Assembly: GCA_905233325.1 (NCBI GenBank)
Contig: CAJODU010000007.1
Location: 1 to 28,952 of the forward strand
DNA length: 28,952 nt
Direction: 5' to 3'
Origin: an uncultured Selenomonadaceae bacterium
GTDB lineage: Bacteria > Bacillota > Negativicutes > Selenomonadales > Selenomonadaceae
Shown: in pieces, positions 8,033-15,494 of the stretch
Numbering within the stretch: position 1 is the stretch's first letter
Layout: the number at the start of each line of letters is the position of its first letter
Position numbers and translations under genes: made by a program
The notes under the pieces: generated by a model
Seen by the model: the letters and a program-made list of their open reading frames with translations, nothing else
Databases searched by the model: none
What the model was told of the DNA's origin: nothing

Positions 8033-8060
8033 ATGCGGCTTTTTCACCGCATATTTTTTT
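8033..8060. terminator. Bidirectional terminator between fliI and the purH operon
   Basis: ATGCGG (8033-8038) pairs with CCGCAT (8047-8052) around an 8-base loop. On the plus strand seven T residues follow (8054-8060), ending fliI three bases after its stop. On the minus strand the stem is followed by a T-run, so it can also end transcription from the purH side. Confidence 0.8.
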
Positions 8061-8101
8061 GTCGCAAAATTTATCGTTAATTCAATCGAATGTATCACTG
8101 A

Positions 8102-8281
8102 TTATTTAGTCGCTACCAGCAGGGTGGAAATGACGAACGTTATCACACTGCCAATCGCCACGCGGATAACTTTCTTTGTCGGTATTTTCAGCTTTACCAG
8201 ATTAGCCAGCATGAACGCTGTAACGCAGCCCATAACGCTGATGATTGACAGCACCAGCAAAAGGAAGAAAAGTTCTCTCAT
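8102..8281 (-). CDS. Small two-helix membrane protein coupled to purH
   Basis: This 59-residue frame starts with ATG overlapping the TGA of the IMP cyclohydrolase gene as ATGA (8281-8278), so it is probably translated by coupling. The sequence starts MRELFFLLLVLSIIS. It is almost entirely hydrophobic, with two predicted transmembrane segments (about residues 4-27 and 40-57) joined by a short Lys-rich loop (VKLKIPTKK). No separate ribosome site is evident, which fits coupling. I recognise no family. It is the last gene before the shared terminator. It could be an inner-membrane accessory protein unrelated to purines, or a spurious frame, but the hydrophobic pattern and the exact overlap argue for a real gene. 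Confidence 0.65.
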   Translation of the reverse strand: MRELFFLLLVLSIISVMGCVTAFMLANLVKLKIPTKKVIRVAIGSVITFVISTLLVATK

Positions 8282-8862
8282 AATTTTTCACTCAAATACT
8301 TTGTAATGGCGGCATCATAGTCGGTTGTATGAGCAAACGCCTCAAGAGCGAGCTTGTATCTGAAATCGTAGCTTACCTCACCGTCTTTGGCAATCATCTC
8401 CGCAACGGTATCATAGCGGTCGGGATCAGTTATCACCGTCACATATTTGAAATTCTTTGCAGCGGCACGGATCATTGCAGGGCCGCCTATATCAATATTC
8501 TCGATCGCCTCCGCCATTGTGACGTCAGGCTTGGCGACAGTCTCTTTGAATGGGTAGAGATTGACGACAACCATATCAATCGGCTTGATGTTGTTCTCTT
8601 CCATTTGCTTGACGTGTTCGGGATTGTCGCGGACTGCCAAAATACCGCCGTGAATGGCAGGATTAAGCGTCTTGACTCTGCCGTCCATAATCTCAGGAAA
8701 GCCTGTCAAGTCGCTGACATAAGTCACGGGAATCCCTGCCGCTTTGAGAGCTCTCATTGTCCCGCCGGTGCTGATGATCTCCACTCCGGCTTTAACAATC
8801 TTCTTCGCGAAGTCAACAACGCCGAATTTTTTTGATACACTGATCAATGCTCTTTTAATCAT
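8278..8862 (-). CDS. purH: Standalone IMP cyclohydrolase domain (PurH N-terminal part)
   Basis: This 194-residue protein matches only the N-terminal IMP cyclohydrolase (MGS-like) domain of PurH, which closes FAICAR to IMP in the last purine step. It begins ALISVSKKFGVVDFAKK and includes STGGTMRALK, the conserved GRVKTLNPAIHGG and DIGGPAMIRAAAKN, and ends shortly after DYDAAITKYLSEKL. The roughly 300-residue AICAR formyltransferase domain of normal bifunctional PurH (about 510 residues) is absent, and no frame for it follows. The frame closes cleanly and overlaps a small downstream gene, so it looks like a true split gene rather than a frameshift; the transferase should be encoded elsewhere. 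AGAGGAAG precedes the start. It follows thiE by 18 bases. Confidence 0.88.
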   Translation of the reverse strand: MIKRALISVSKKFGVVDFAKKIVKAGVEIISTGGTMRALKAAGIPVTYVSDLTGFPEIMDGRVKTLNPAIHGGILAVRDNPEHVKQMEENNIKPIDMVVVNLYPFKETVAKPDVTMAEAIENIDIGGPAMIRAAAKNFKYVTVITDPDRYDTVAEMIAKDGEVSYDFRYKLALEAFAHTTDYDAAITKYLSEKL

Positions 8863-8880
8863 TTTCTTCTTCCTCTCAAT

Positions 8881-9579
8881 TTAATATTTATTGTTAATGC
8901 AACGTTTCCAAGTTTCAGTTAAATCTTTGGCGGCGAGATATGGATCAACGGCACCGGCAACCGCAGATATTACGAAGAAACCATCTGCACCTGTCTTGGC
9001 TATCTCAGGCAAGTCCTCAACTGTCACGCCGCCGCCCACAGCTATAGGCACAGGGCTTATTTTTATGAGTTCCGTGAGTTCCTCCAATGTTCGCGTTATG
9101 ATTGAACCGTCGCCTTGCCGCCCTGCATCAGGCTTGCTCTTTGATTCGTGGAAAGGTCCGACACCGAAATAATCGACATCACTGAAAACGTGACTCTTGA
9201 CGTAATCAATCATATTTTGCTTGCGAGGAGTAAAGCCGACAATCGCGTCATCGCCCAGATATTTCCTGCAGACACTCGGCGGAATGTCATTTTGACCGAC
9301 ATGAACGCCGTCAACTTTTATATCTTGCAACCTTGCCGCCAACGCCACATCAAGCCTGTCATCAATGAGCAGGGCAACCGTCTCACTTTTTTTGAGCTCT
9401 GCGATTACATTTGCACACTTTTCGGCAAGTTCTATCATTTCACGAGCAGAGGCGACCTTTGATCTCAACTGAATACAAGTAAATCCTGCCGCAATGGCAG
9501 CTCTGACGACTTCCTCAACAGGTCGGCCGTTGGTATTCTCCTCTCCAATCAGCAAATAAGCCGAAATATCAACATTCAT
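8881..9579 (-). CDS. thiE: Thiamine-phosphate synthase ThiE
   Basis: This 232-residue TIM-barrel enzyme joins the thiazole and pyrimidine moieties to give thiamine phosphate. Family motifs are present in order: CIQLRSK in the pyrophosphate-binding region, LIDDRLDVA, DGVHVGQNDIP, YFGVGPFHESKSK and IAVGGGV near the phosphate-binding end. The length fits the family. The ATG at 9579 has GAGAGGTG five bases ahead. It lies 11 bases after ruvA and 18 before purH in a run of unrelated housekeeping genes; no other thiamine gene and no TPP riboswitch is visible here. A TenI-like isomerase is possible for shorter relatives, but the full motif set favours ThiE. Confidence 0.9.
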   Translation of the reverse strand: MNVDISAYLLIGEENTNGRPVEEVVRAAIAAGFTCIQLRSKVASAREMIELAEKCANVIAELKKSETVALLIDDRLDVALAARLQDIKVDGVHVGQNDIPPSVCRKYLGDDAIVGFTPRKQNMIDYVKSHVFSDVDYFGVGPFHESKSKPDAGRQGDGSIITRTLEELTELIKISPVPIAVGGGVTVEDLPEIAKTGADGFFVISAVAGAVDPYLAAKDLTETWKRCINNKY

Positions 9580-9590
9580 ATTAACACCTC

Positions 9591-10187
9591 TCAGAATCGG
9601 TTGAGTTCCTTGAGGGCTAACTTGACGAGCTCCTCTGTTGACATTGACTTCTTGGCCTTTCTGAAGACTTCGGCAATCTCTGAAGTAGTGTAACCCAGTG
9701 CTGATAAAGCCTCGGAGGCCTCTTCAAGCGGATTGCCTTTCTCTTCTGATTGTGTCCACTCGGCTGTATCATCATCAACCATACTGTCAGCAGAGATCTT
9801 ATCTTTAAGCTCAAGAATCAACCTTTGAGCTGATTTCTTACCAATCCCCGGCAGATTAGTCAAGGCAGTGACGTTTTTCTGATATATCGCCATCGCCAAA
9901 TCTTTAGACGACATTTTAGCCAGGACATTCAACGCCGTCCTTGCACCAATACCACTGACGGTTATGAGTTGAGCGAAAATATCATAATCAGTCTGACTCT
10001 TAAAGCCGTAAAGCGTGATAGAATCCTCACGAACAGCGGTATGTATGAATAATTCAAGCTCCTGCCCTTTGCTGAGGCTCTCGCGTGTGCGGCTGTCAAC
10101 ATAGACCTTATAACCGACGCCGTGAACGTCCACTATGCAGTTATCCTCATAGACAAACTTAACAATTCCATTCAAATAGCCTATCAT
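9591..10187 (-). CDS. ruvA: Holliday junction helicase subunit RuvA
   Basis: This 198-residue protein is the tetrameric DNA-binding subunit of the RuvAB branch-migration motor. An OB-fold domain is at about 1-63 (MIGYLNGIVKFV). Paired helix-hairpin-helix motifs follow at about 70-130 (VSGIGARTALN and LPGIGKKSAQRL). The C-terminal RuvB-binding domain follows from about 150. The usual neighbours ruvC and ruvB are not beside it; instead thiE follows after 11 bases. The ATG at 10187 has only a poor ribosome site and lies inside the end of a short RelB-like frame, suggesting its translation may depend on that upstream frame or on leader structure. Confidence 0.95.
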   Translation of the reverse strand: MIGYLNGIVKFVYEDNCIVDVHGVGYKVYVDSRTRESLSKGQELELFIHTAVREDSITLYGFKSQTDYDIFAQLITVSGIGARTALNVLAKMSSKDLAMAIYQKNVTALTNLPGIGKKSAQRLILELKDKISADSMVDDDTAEWTQSEEKGNPLEEASEALSALGYTTSEIAEVFRKAKKSMSTEELVKLALKELNRF

Positions 10188-10335
10188 TACTCATCGAACT
10201 TTCATTTTTCTTTAACTCTTTGAGACTCTTTGTCACGACTTTTCCTTCTTCTAATTCTTTTATAGATTCTTTCAATCTTTTCAAGTTTTCTTCACTGTAA
10301 AACGGATCACTTTTATGTAGCGACAATACAGGCAT
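10159..10335 (-). pseudogene. RelB/DinJ-like antitoxin C-terminal fragment in the ruvA leader
   Basis: A 58-codon frame begins MPVLSLHKSDPFYSEENLKR and continues with ELEEGKVVTKSLKEL. The FYSEEN...RLKESI...EGKVVTK pattern is what I recall from the C-terminus of RelB/DinJ antitoxins. The N-terminal ribbon-helix-helix needed for DNA binding and dimerisation is missing. In frame, a TGA stop occurs about ten codons upstream of the ATG. No toxin gene follows: the frame runs 29 bases into ruvA and stops there. An extended -10 promoter sits so close that the ATG would be practically leaderless. I read it as the remnant of a toxin-antitoxin locus that now forms the 5' leader of ruvA; a short functional antitoxin is less likely. 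Confidence 0.5.
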
Positions 10336-10344
10336 TTTAGAGTT

Positions 10345-10353
10345 ATTATAGCA
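10345..10353 (-). promoter_or_regulatory. Extended -10 promoter of the ruvA-thiE-purH run
   Basis: On the minus strand TGCTATAAT (10353-10345) is a perfect extended -10 element. No good -35 is seen at the right distance (CTATCA at 17 bases). The predicted start site is near 10338, about 150 bases before ruvA and about three bases before the RelB-like ATG. Confidence 0.55.
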
Positions 10354-10471
10354 ACATCAAAAATTGTTGATAGTTAGAAATTCTGCACAAAATCAACGAT
10401 TAAACAAATCTTAATACTTTCATTATTTGCTGAAATTGCTATAAAATGTATATTTGTTTTTGCTAACAAAA

Positions 10472-11227
10472 TTATTCACTCCTTCCATTCCACAAAAATT
10501 TTGCAGTCAACTCAAAGACCCTGTCTCTGCCGTCTATCAACGGTAAAAGATGCCCCATCTCTTCCAAAAATTCAATCTGCTTGTGCTGCGAGGCTATATG
10601 TTCATAAATATAATCCGCACTCTCAACGTCCGCTGTGTGATCTTCTCTGCCATGCATGATTAGTATCGGTATTTTGATTTTGTTGAGATTTTCCTTTACG
10701 TCGTTTAATAAATCCAGAAGTTCATGTACCGAAATTAACGGCATTCTTCTATAAACGCGATTGACTGCAGCCGGTACATTTTTTAATTTTCGCCTGGTGT
10801 TGTCAATTTTCAAATTTAAGCATTGTTCACGAGGCGGTAAAAATTGCAATCCGCGTTCATCATTAATCAAAATAGGAGCGGCAAGAGTAACCAAACTCTG
10901 AATATTTAATGATGTTACAGTTGCCAATTTCAACGCAATCAAGCCGCCCATTGAATGTCCAACGATGGAAATTGTATCACAGCACCCCTTTAGAATGAAG
11001 CAGCCGTCCAATGCAGAATTTATCCAATCATCTTTAGTTGTATGAATCAAATCATCTTCGCTTGTCCCATGTCCTGCCAGTCTGACACCCAAAACAGTGA
11101 AACCTTGAGACTGAAGATGTTGACCCAATAAGAGCAGCTCTGCCGGATTTCCGGTAAAACCATGAATCAATAATACCCCATGATTGCCGCCTTGCAGAAA
11201 AAATGGCTCCGCGCCGGATATTATCAT
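10472..11227 (-). CDS. Carboxylesterase (alpha/beta hydrolase, Est30-like)
   Basis: This 251-residue alpha/beta hydrolase has the nucleophile Ser92 in GHSMGG, an oxyanion HGFTGNP (22-28), the acid Asp196 in GREDHTAD and His226 in GHLLPLID. This matches the monoacylglycerol lipase/Est30 group of short-chain carboxylesterases, about 247 residues in Geobacillus. It follows secG by 15 bases; secG-esterase linkage is common in Firmicutes, usually with rnr and smpB after, but here the run stops and an unrelated segment begins. The start ATG 11227 has a GGTGA-like site. The natural substrate is unknown. It is probably cytosolic: there is no signal peptide. Confidence 0.9.
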   Translation of the reverse strand: MIISGAEPFFLQGGNHGVLLIHGFTGNPAELLLLGQHLQSQGFTVLGVRLAGHGTSEDDLIHTTKDDWINSALDGCFILKGCCDTISIVGHSMGGLIALKLATVTSLNIQSLVTLAAPILINDERGLQFLPPREQCLNLKIDNTRRKLKNVPAAVNRVYRRMPLISVHELLDLLNDVKENLNKIKIPILIMHGREDHTADVESADYIYEHIASQHKQIEFLEEMGHLLPLIDGRDRVFELTAKFLWNGRSE

Positions 11228-11242
11228 AACTTCACCCGCCGA

Positions 11243-11488
11243 TCAAGAAGTCATCTTTGCTATGATGAGCGTTATTATGGCGAAGAGTATTGCAAACACA
11301 ACGGTGACTCTTGCCAGCAGGGCGTCCATACCGCGTGCCTTGCCGCTGAATACCGTATCACCGCCGCCGTCCATGCCGCCCATACCGGCGGACTTCGGCT
11401 CCTGTCCTAAGATTGCAGCTACCAAACCTATAGCGACAATGGCGTCCAATACCATCAGAAATGTCAACAAATATATCATTCCCCTCAT
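11243..11488 (-). CDS. secG: Protein translocase subunit SecG
   Basis: This 81-residue protein has two transmembrane helices (about 4-27 and 60-78) separated by a Gly-rich loop (SAGMGGMDGGGDTVFSGKAR), the typical SecG layout. It assists SecYE in protein export across the inner membrane. The ATG overlaps the last base of the trpS stop (TAATG), so it is likely translationally coupled to trpS. A second ATG three codons later (11479) is also possible, but its Shine-Dalgarno GAGGGG is only one base away. The carboxylesterase gene follows after 15 bases. Confidence 0.92.
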   Translation of the reverse strand: MRGMIYLLTFLMVLDAIVAIGLVAAILGQEPKSAGMGGMDGGGDTVFSGKARGMDALLARVTVVFAILFAIITLIIAKMTS

Positions 11489-12510
11489 TATGCGAAATAG
11501 TCTATCTTCATTGCTTGCTTGACCTTACTCAATACAGTGGCGGCCTTCTCTTTAGCCTTTGCAGTTCCGGCTTTAAGCATTGCCATAACCTCAGCAGGAT
11601 CGCTCTCGTACTGTTTGCGGCGTTCACGAATAGGATTAAGCATTTCCTCAAGGACATTCAGCAGATATTTCTTGACTTTAACATCACCGAGACCGCCGCG
11701 TTGATAGTGTTCTTTCATCTCATTGACGGCTGCGGTGTCCGTGCAGAAGGCGTCAAGATAGGTAAAGACGACATTTCCTTCAATGTGACCGGGATCAGTG
11801 ACTTTAATATGTGTCGGGTCGGTGTACATAGTCTGCACTTTCTTGGCGACTTCATCAGCAGGATCACTGAGGTAAATGCAGTTGCCGAGAGTCTTACTCA
11901 TCTTTGCCTTGCCATCGAGGCCGGGCAGACGCTTACAGACATTGTTGGAGGGCAACAGAATATCAGGTTCAACCAGAACTTCCTGCCCGTTGCCGTAGGT
12001 ATCGTTGAATTTGCGGACAATTTCTCTCGTCTGCTCCAGCATAGGGGCTTGATCTTCACCAACAGGCACGGTTGTCGCGTCGAAGGCTGTTATATCCGCC
12101 GCTTGACTGATTGGATAGCAGAGGAATCCCGCGGGAATACTTGTCTCAAAGTTCTTTTGAGCAATTTCAGCCTTAACGGTAGGGTTGCGCTCCAGCCTTG
12201 AGACTGTAACAAGATTCATATAGTAAGCCGTAAGCTCAAAGAGTTCGGGAATTTGCGACTGAATGAATATTGTTGACTTTTTGGGATCAAGACCGACACC
12301 CAAGTAGTCCAGAGCAACATTTAATATATTTTCGCGGACGGTGGCGGGCGTTCCTGCGTGGTCAGTAAGAGCCTGCGCGTCGGCAATCATTATATAGATT
12401 TCGTCGAACTCGCCGCTGTCTTGCAGTTTGACACGTTCGCGCAGACTTCCGACGTAATGCCCTAAATGCAGCTTTCCTGTCGGTCTGTCACCGGTTAATA
12501 TTATCTTCAA
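11488..12510 (-). CDS. trpS: Tryptophanyl-tRNA synthetase
   Basis: This 340-residue class I aminoacyl-tRNA synthetase charges tRNA-Trp. The HIGH-like motif TGKLHLGHY is at 11-19, the KMSKT loop at 203-207, and the Trp-pocket region PVGEDQAPMLEQTREI lies between them. The start codon is TTG (12510): the in-frame rsmG stop lies just two codons upstream, so no earlier start exists, and the next Met is far inside the motif region. GGGAG eight bases ahead supports this start. The gene is packed four bases after rsmG and overlaps secG by one base, so it belongs to the purA-tatD-rsmG-trpS-secG-esterase run. No T-box leader is present. Confidence 0.97.
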   Translation of the reverse strand: MKIILTGDRPTGKLHLGHYVGSLRERVKLQDSGEFDEIYIMIADAQALTDHAGTPATVRENILNVALDYLGVGLDPKKSTIFIQSQIPELFELTAYYMNLVTVSRLERNPTVKAEIAQKNFETSIPAGFLCYPISQAADITAFDATTVPVGEDQAPMLEQTREIVRKFNDTYGNGQEVLVEPDILLPSNNVCKRLPGLDGKAKMSKTLGNCIYLSDPADEVAKKVQTMYTDPTHIKVTDPGHIEGNVVFTYLDAFCTDTAAVNEMKEHYQRGGLGDVKVKKYLLNVLEEMLNPIRERRKQYESDPAEVMAMLKAGTAKAKEKAATVLSKVKQAMKIDYFA

Positions 12511-12513
12511 CTT

Positions 12514-13236
12514 TTACACTCCCATCAAAGGTTTTCTCTCCGGCACTCCTGCCTTGCGCGGGAATTTACCGGCAGTTTTGGAAACCTTTTTAATATATAT
12601 TAAGTTCCGCTCGTTGTCGTTCGGCAATGTTATGCTGATACATTCAACATCGACACCGCCAAGTATTTTGACAGCGGCTTTGGATTCTTGCAATTCTTCT
12701 TCAACGCTGGAACCCTTCAATGCGGCAAAGTAACCGCCAATCTTGACAAAAGGCAGACAGTATTCAGCGAGGATATTCAATTTCGCAACGGCACGCGACA
12801 CCGCCAAGTCAAAGTCCTCACGAAGTTTGGGATTATGGGCAGCGTCCTCTGCTCGGCTGTGAAGAAAATCAACATCATCAAAACCCAGCTCCTCACCGAC
12901 TACCTTCAAGAAGTTAATTCTCTTCGCCAGGGAATCAAGCAAGGTGATTTTGAGGTGCGGTCTGTAGATTTTCAGTGGTATGGCAGGAAAACCCGCACCG
13001 GTGCCAACATCTATGAGCGTTTCGACGTTGTGAAATTTTTTATCGTTCCATATCGAAATGGAATCAATGATATGCTTAACGGCAAAGTCACTCGGCTCCG
13101 TTATGGCGGTGAGGTTGATTTTATTGTTCCATTCGACAACCAAGCGGTAGAAGGTGTCGAATTGTTTCAACTGTTCAGCATTTAACGCAATATTGAACTT
13201 CTCGGCAGCCGTCTGCAGTTCATCAATAAACATCAT
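12514..13236 (-). CDS. rsmG: 16S rRNA 7-methylguanosine methyltransferase RsmG
   Basis: This 240-residue SAM-dependent enzyme (GidB) methylates N7 of G527 in 16S rRNA. The SAM-binding motif DVGTGAGFPAIP is at 76-87. The upstream family signature VVEWNNKINLTAI is at 33-45, and the downstream SRAEDAAH and AVSRAVA segments are present. Its ATG overlaps the tatD stop as ATGA, with GGTGG ahead, so translation is probably coupled. The stop lies three bases before the trpS TTG start. RsmG usually sits beside mnmG near the origin in Firmicutes; here it is in a housekeeping run with trpS, so that linkage has been lost in this genome. Confidence 0.96.
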   Translation of the reverse strand: MMFIDELQTAAEKFNIALNAEQLKQFDTFYRLVVEWNNKINLTAITEPSDFAVKHIIDSISIWNDKKFHNVETLIDVGTGAGFPAIPLKIYRPHLKITLLDSLAKRINFLKVVGEELGFDDVDFLHSRAEDAAHNPKLREDFDLAVSRAVAKLNILAEYCLPFVKIGGYFAALKGSSVEEELQESKAAVKILGGVDVECISITLPNDNERNLIYIKKVSKTAGKFPRKAGVPERKPLMGV

Positions 13237-14030
13237 CGACCACCTTGCCCGATATTGTAAAGACTTTCGGCATTTTGTGTGGTGATTCTTGCAACCTCTT
13301 CAAGTGTTACTTCACGGACTTCTGCAACTTTTTTTGCAATCTCGACGACATAAGCCGGTTCGTTGCGCTTTCCACGATAAGGTGGCGGTGCCATATAAGG
13401 TGCATCAGTCTCAATTAGGAGCATATTCGAAGGTGCCGCCTTGACGATCTCCGGCAGCTTGGCAGCATTTTTGAAAGTCAAGGGACCATCAACACCAATC
13501 AGCCAGCCCATCTTCCATACTTCCTTAGCCATCTCCAGAGAGCCGCTGAAACAGTGCAACACGCCTCGCAAGCCTTTAGCCTCAGCCTTGAGAATTTTCA
13601 AAGTGTCACCATGTGCCTCTCTATCGTGAACACAGACAGGCAGATTGAGTTGACGGGCAACATCAAGCTGTTCAATGAATATCTTTTGCTGCAATTCACG
13701 CCTTTGAATGTCTTTCTCCCAGTAATAATCCAGCCCGATCTCACCTATGGCAACAACTTTATTATTCTGTGCCAACTCGGCAAGTCTGTCAGCAAAGTCT
13801 TCATCGGCCGCATCGTCAATCTCCTCAGGGTGAATACCGACTCCGGCGAAGAGTCCCTCATTTTGAGTTAAGTTAATTGCATTGTTAGAAGTTTTGAAGT
13901 CAGCCCCAAAGTTGATTATACGAGTAACACCGGCTAAATTCGCACGCTCAATGACTTCAGTTAAATCTTCGGTGAATTGCTCATCATCAAGGTGGCAATG
14001 AGTATCTACAAATTTTTTATTTATTTCCAT
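13233..14030 (-). CDS. tatD: TatD-family metal-dependent hydrolase
   Basis: This 265-residue TIM-barrel nuclease-type enzyme has the metal ligands expected for the family: His11 and His13 in DTHCHLD, Glu96 in GEIGLD, His134 in VHDREA, His158 in LHCFSG and Asp208 in ETDAPY. Members act as 3'-5' exonucleases or general metal-dependent hydrolases in the cytosol. A strong GAGAGGAG precedes the ATG. The gene overlaps rsmG by four bases and follows purA after 75 bases that contain a long imperfect hairpin. Paralogues are common in a genome, so the exact role (TatD, YcfH or YjjV type) is open. Confidence 0.93.
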   Translation of the reverse strand: MEINKKFVDTHCHLDDEQFTEDLTEVIERANLAGVTRIINFGADFKTSNNAINLTQNEGLFAGVGIHPEEIDDAADEDFADRLAELAQNNKVVAIGEIGLDYYWEKDIQRRELQQKIFIEQLDVARQLNLPVCVHDREAHGDTLKILKAEAKGLRGVLHCFSGSLEMAKEVWKMGWLIGVDGPLTFKNAAKLPEIVKAAPSNMLLIETDAPYMAPPPYRGKRNEPAYVVEIAKKVAEVREVTLEEVARITTQNAESLYNIGQGGR

Positions 14031-14050
14031 ATTCTCCTCTCGCAGTTGAG

Positions 14051-14101
14051 GAAATAGTGAATAGTGAGGAGGAAATAGGTCTATTCTCTATTCCCTATTT
14101 C
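14051..14101. repeat. Long intercistronic hairpin between purA and tatD
   Basis: GAAATAGTGAATAG (14051-14064) pairs with CTATTCCCTATTTC (14088-14101) at 13 of 14 positions, the exception being one T-C mismatch, around a 23-base loop. The loop itself contains AATAGGTCTATT, related to the arms. There is no T-run after the stem on the minus strand, so it is not a standard terminator. It could be an mRNA-processing or stability element, or a small dispersed repeat. Confidence 0.6.
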
Positions 14102-14105
14102 TTAA

Positions 14106-15392
14106 TCAAAATATATCATTAGCGACGACAATCGTCTGATCTCTGTTCGGGCCGACTGACACAATACCTATTTTAATGTTGGTGACTTCCGCCATACGCC
14201 TGATATATTTCTTTGCATTCTCCGGCAGATCATCATAGCTGCGAATCTTGCTGATGTCCGTCTTCCAGCCCTCAAAAGTCTCATAAACCGGCTCAACAGC
14301 ACCCAACACCTTCAATGAAGCGGGCATTTCGTTGAGTATGTCGCCGTTGTATTTGTAGTTGACGCACATTTTAATCTCATCAAAGCCGTCAAGAATATCC
14401 AGACGTGTTATTGCCATGTAGTCGATACCCGACAGCAGACCGGCATATCTCACAACGCAGGCGTCAAGCCAGCCTGTACGACGAGGGCGACCTGTAACTG
14501 TTCCATATTCGTGACCGGCCTCACGGAGCTTATCGCCGACTTCGTTGAGTTGCTCCGTTGGGAAAGGACCTTCACCGACGCGAGTGCAGTACGCCTTGAC
14601 GACGCCGACAACTTTATTGATCTTCTTCGGAGCAATACCGGCACCGACAGCCACGCCGCCGCTGATCGGGTGGCTCGCCGTGACGTAAGGATAAGTGCCG
14701 TAGTCAATGTCAAGCATAGTTGCCTGAGCACCCTCAAAGAGGATTTTGCGGTCGGCGTCAACCTCTTCATTGAGCAGGGCAATCGTATCGCAGACGTAAG
14801 GACGCAAGCGATCAGCATAGCCTTCATATTCTTTCAGAATCTCATTATAATCAAGCGGTGCGTGATTGTAAATCTTTTCAAGAATTAAATTTTTTGACGG
14901 CAAAATCTCCTTGAGTTTCTTGGCAAATTCTTCCTTGTCAATGAGATCACAAACGCGAATACCAATACGATCATCACGATCAATATAGCAGGGGCCAATA
15001 CCGCGCTTGGTTGTGCCGATTTTGTTGGCACCGCGACCTTCATCACCAATTCCGTCAATAATCTTGTGATACGGCAGGACGACGTGGGCACGGTTAGATA
15101 ATCTGATCCCGCTGACATCAATGCCCTTAGCCGTCATGGCGTCCATTTCCTCAAGCATACATTGAGGATCGACAACGACGCCGTTGCCAATTACACAGTG
15201 AGTGCCTTTATACAAAATACCGGAAGGCAATAGACGCAGCTTGTATTCCTCGCCGTTGACGGCAACTGTATGACCGGCGTTGCTGCCACCTTGAAAGCGA
15301 ACAACTGTATCTGCTTGACTGGCAAGATAGTCGACAATCTTACCTTTGCCCTCGTCACCCCACTGAGTGCCTGTTATAACTACTGTTGACAT
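14106..15392 (-). CDS. purA: Adenylosuccinate synthetase
   Basis: This 428-residue enzyme converts IMP to adenylosuccinate with GTP and aspartate, the first step from IMP to AMP. The GTP-binding loop GDEGKGK is at 12-18, followed by SNAGHTV, then GTTKRGIGPCY and TGRPRRTGWLDA. The length matches the family. GGAGAG lies 7 bases before the ATG. It begins the minus-strand housekeeping run and has a likely extended -10 promoter about 95 bases upstream. The standalone IMP cyclohydrolase about 5 kb away on the same strand makes its substrate, but the two are not in one obvious operon. Confidence 0.98.
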   Translation of the reverse strand: MSTVVITGTQWGDEGKGKIVDYLASQADTVVRFQGGSNAGHTVAVNGEEYKLRLLPSGILYKGTHCVIGNGVVVDPQCMLEEMDAMTAKGIDVSGIRLSNRAHVVLPYHKIIDGIGDEGRGANKIGTTKRGIGPCYIDRDDRIGIRVCDLIDKEEFAKKLKEILPSKNLILEKIYNHAPLDYNEILKEYEGYADRLRPYVCDTIALLNEEVDADRKILFEGAQATMLDIDYGTYPYVTASHPISGGVAVGAGIAPKKINKVVGVVKAYCTRVGEGPFPTEQLNEVGDKLREAGHEYGTVTGRPRRTGWLDACVVRYAGLLSGIDYMAITRLDILDGFDEIKMCVNYKYNGDILNEMPASLKVLGAVEPVYETFEGWKTDISKIRSYDDLPENAKKYIRRMAEVTNIKIGIVSVGPNRDQTIVVANDIF

Positions 15393-15494
15393 TTTTTATC
15401 TCTCCAATTCAATTTTGAGTTGAACTTTCCGTCGACCACTTTGAATTAAGTCAAACGGTTTCAAGCAACTAAAAAAACTCAATGTTTTTAGATG

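Noticed and set aside
8278..8862. purH as a frameshifted full-length bifunctional gene
   Set aside because: No reading frame downstream encodes the AICAR transferase domain; the space is taken by a small membrane-protein frame and a terminator.
11461..12201. A 246-codon plus-strand open frame opposite trpS
   Set aside because: trpS on the other strand has HIGH and KMSKT motifs and tight operon overlaps; the plus frame has no ribosome site or family features.
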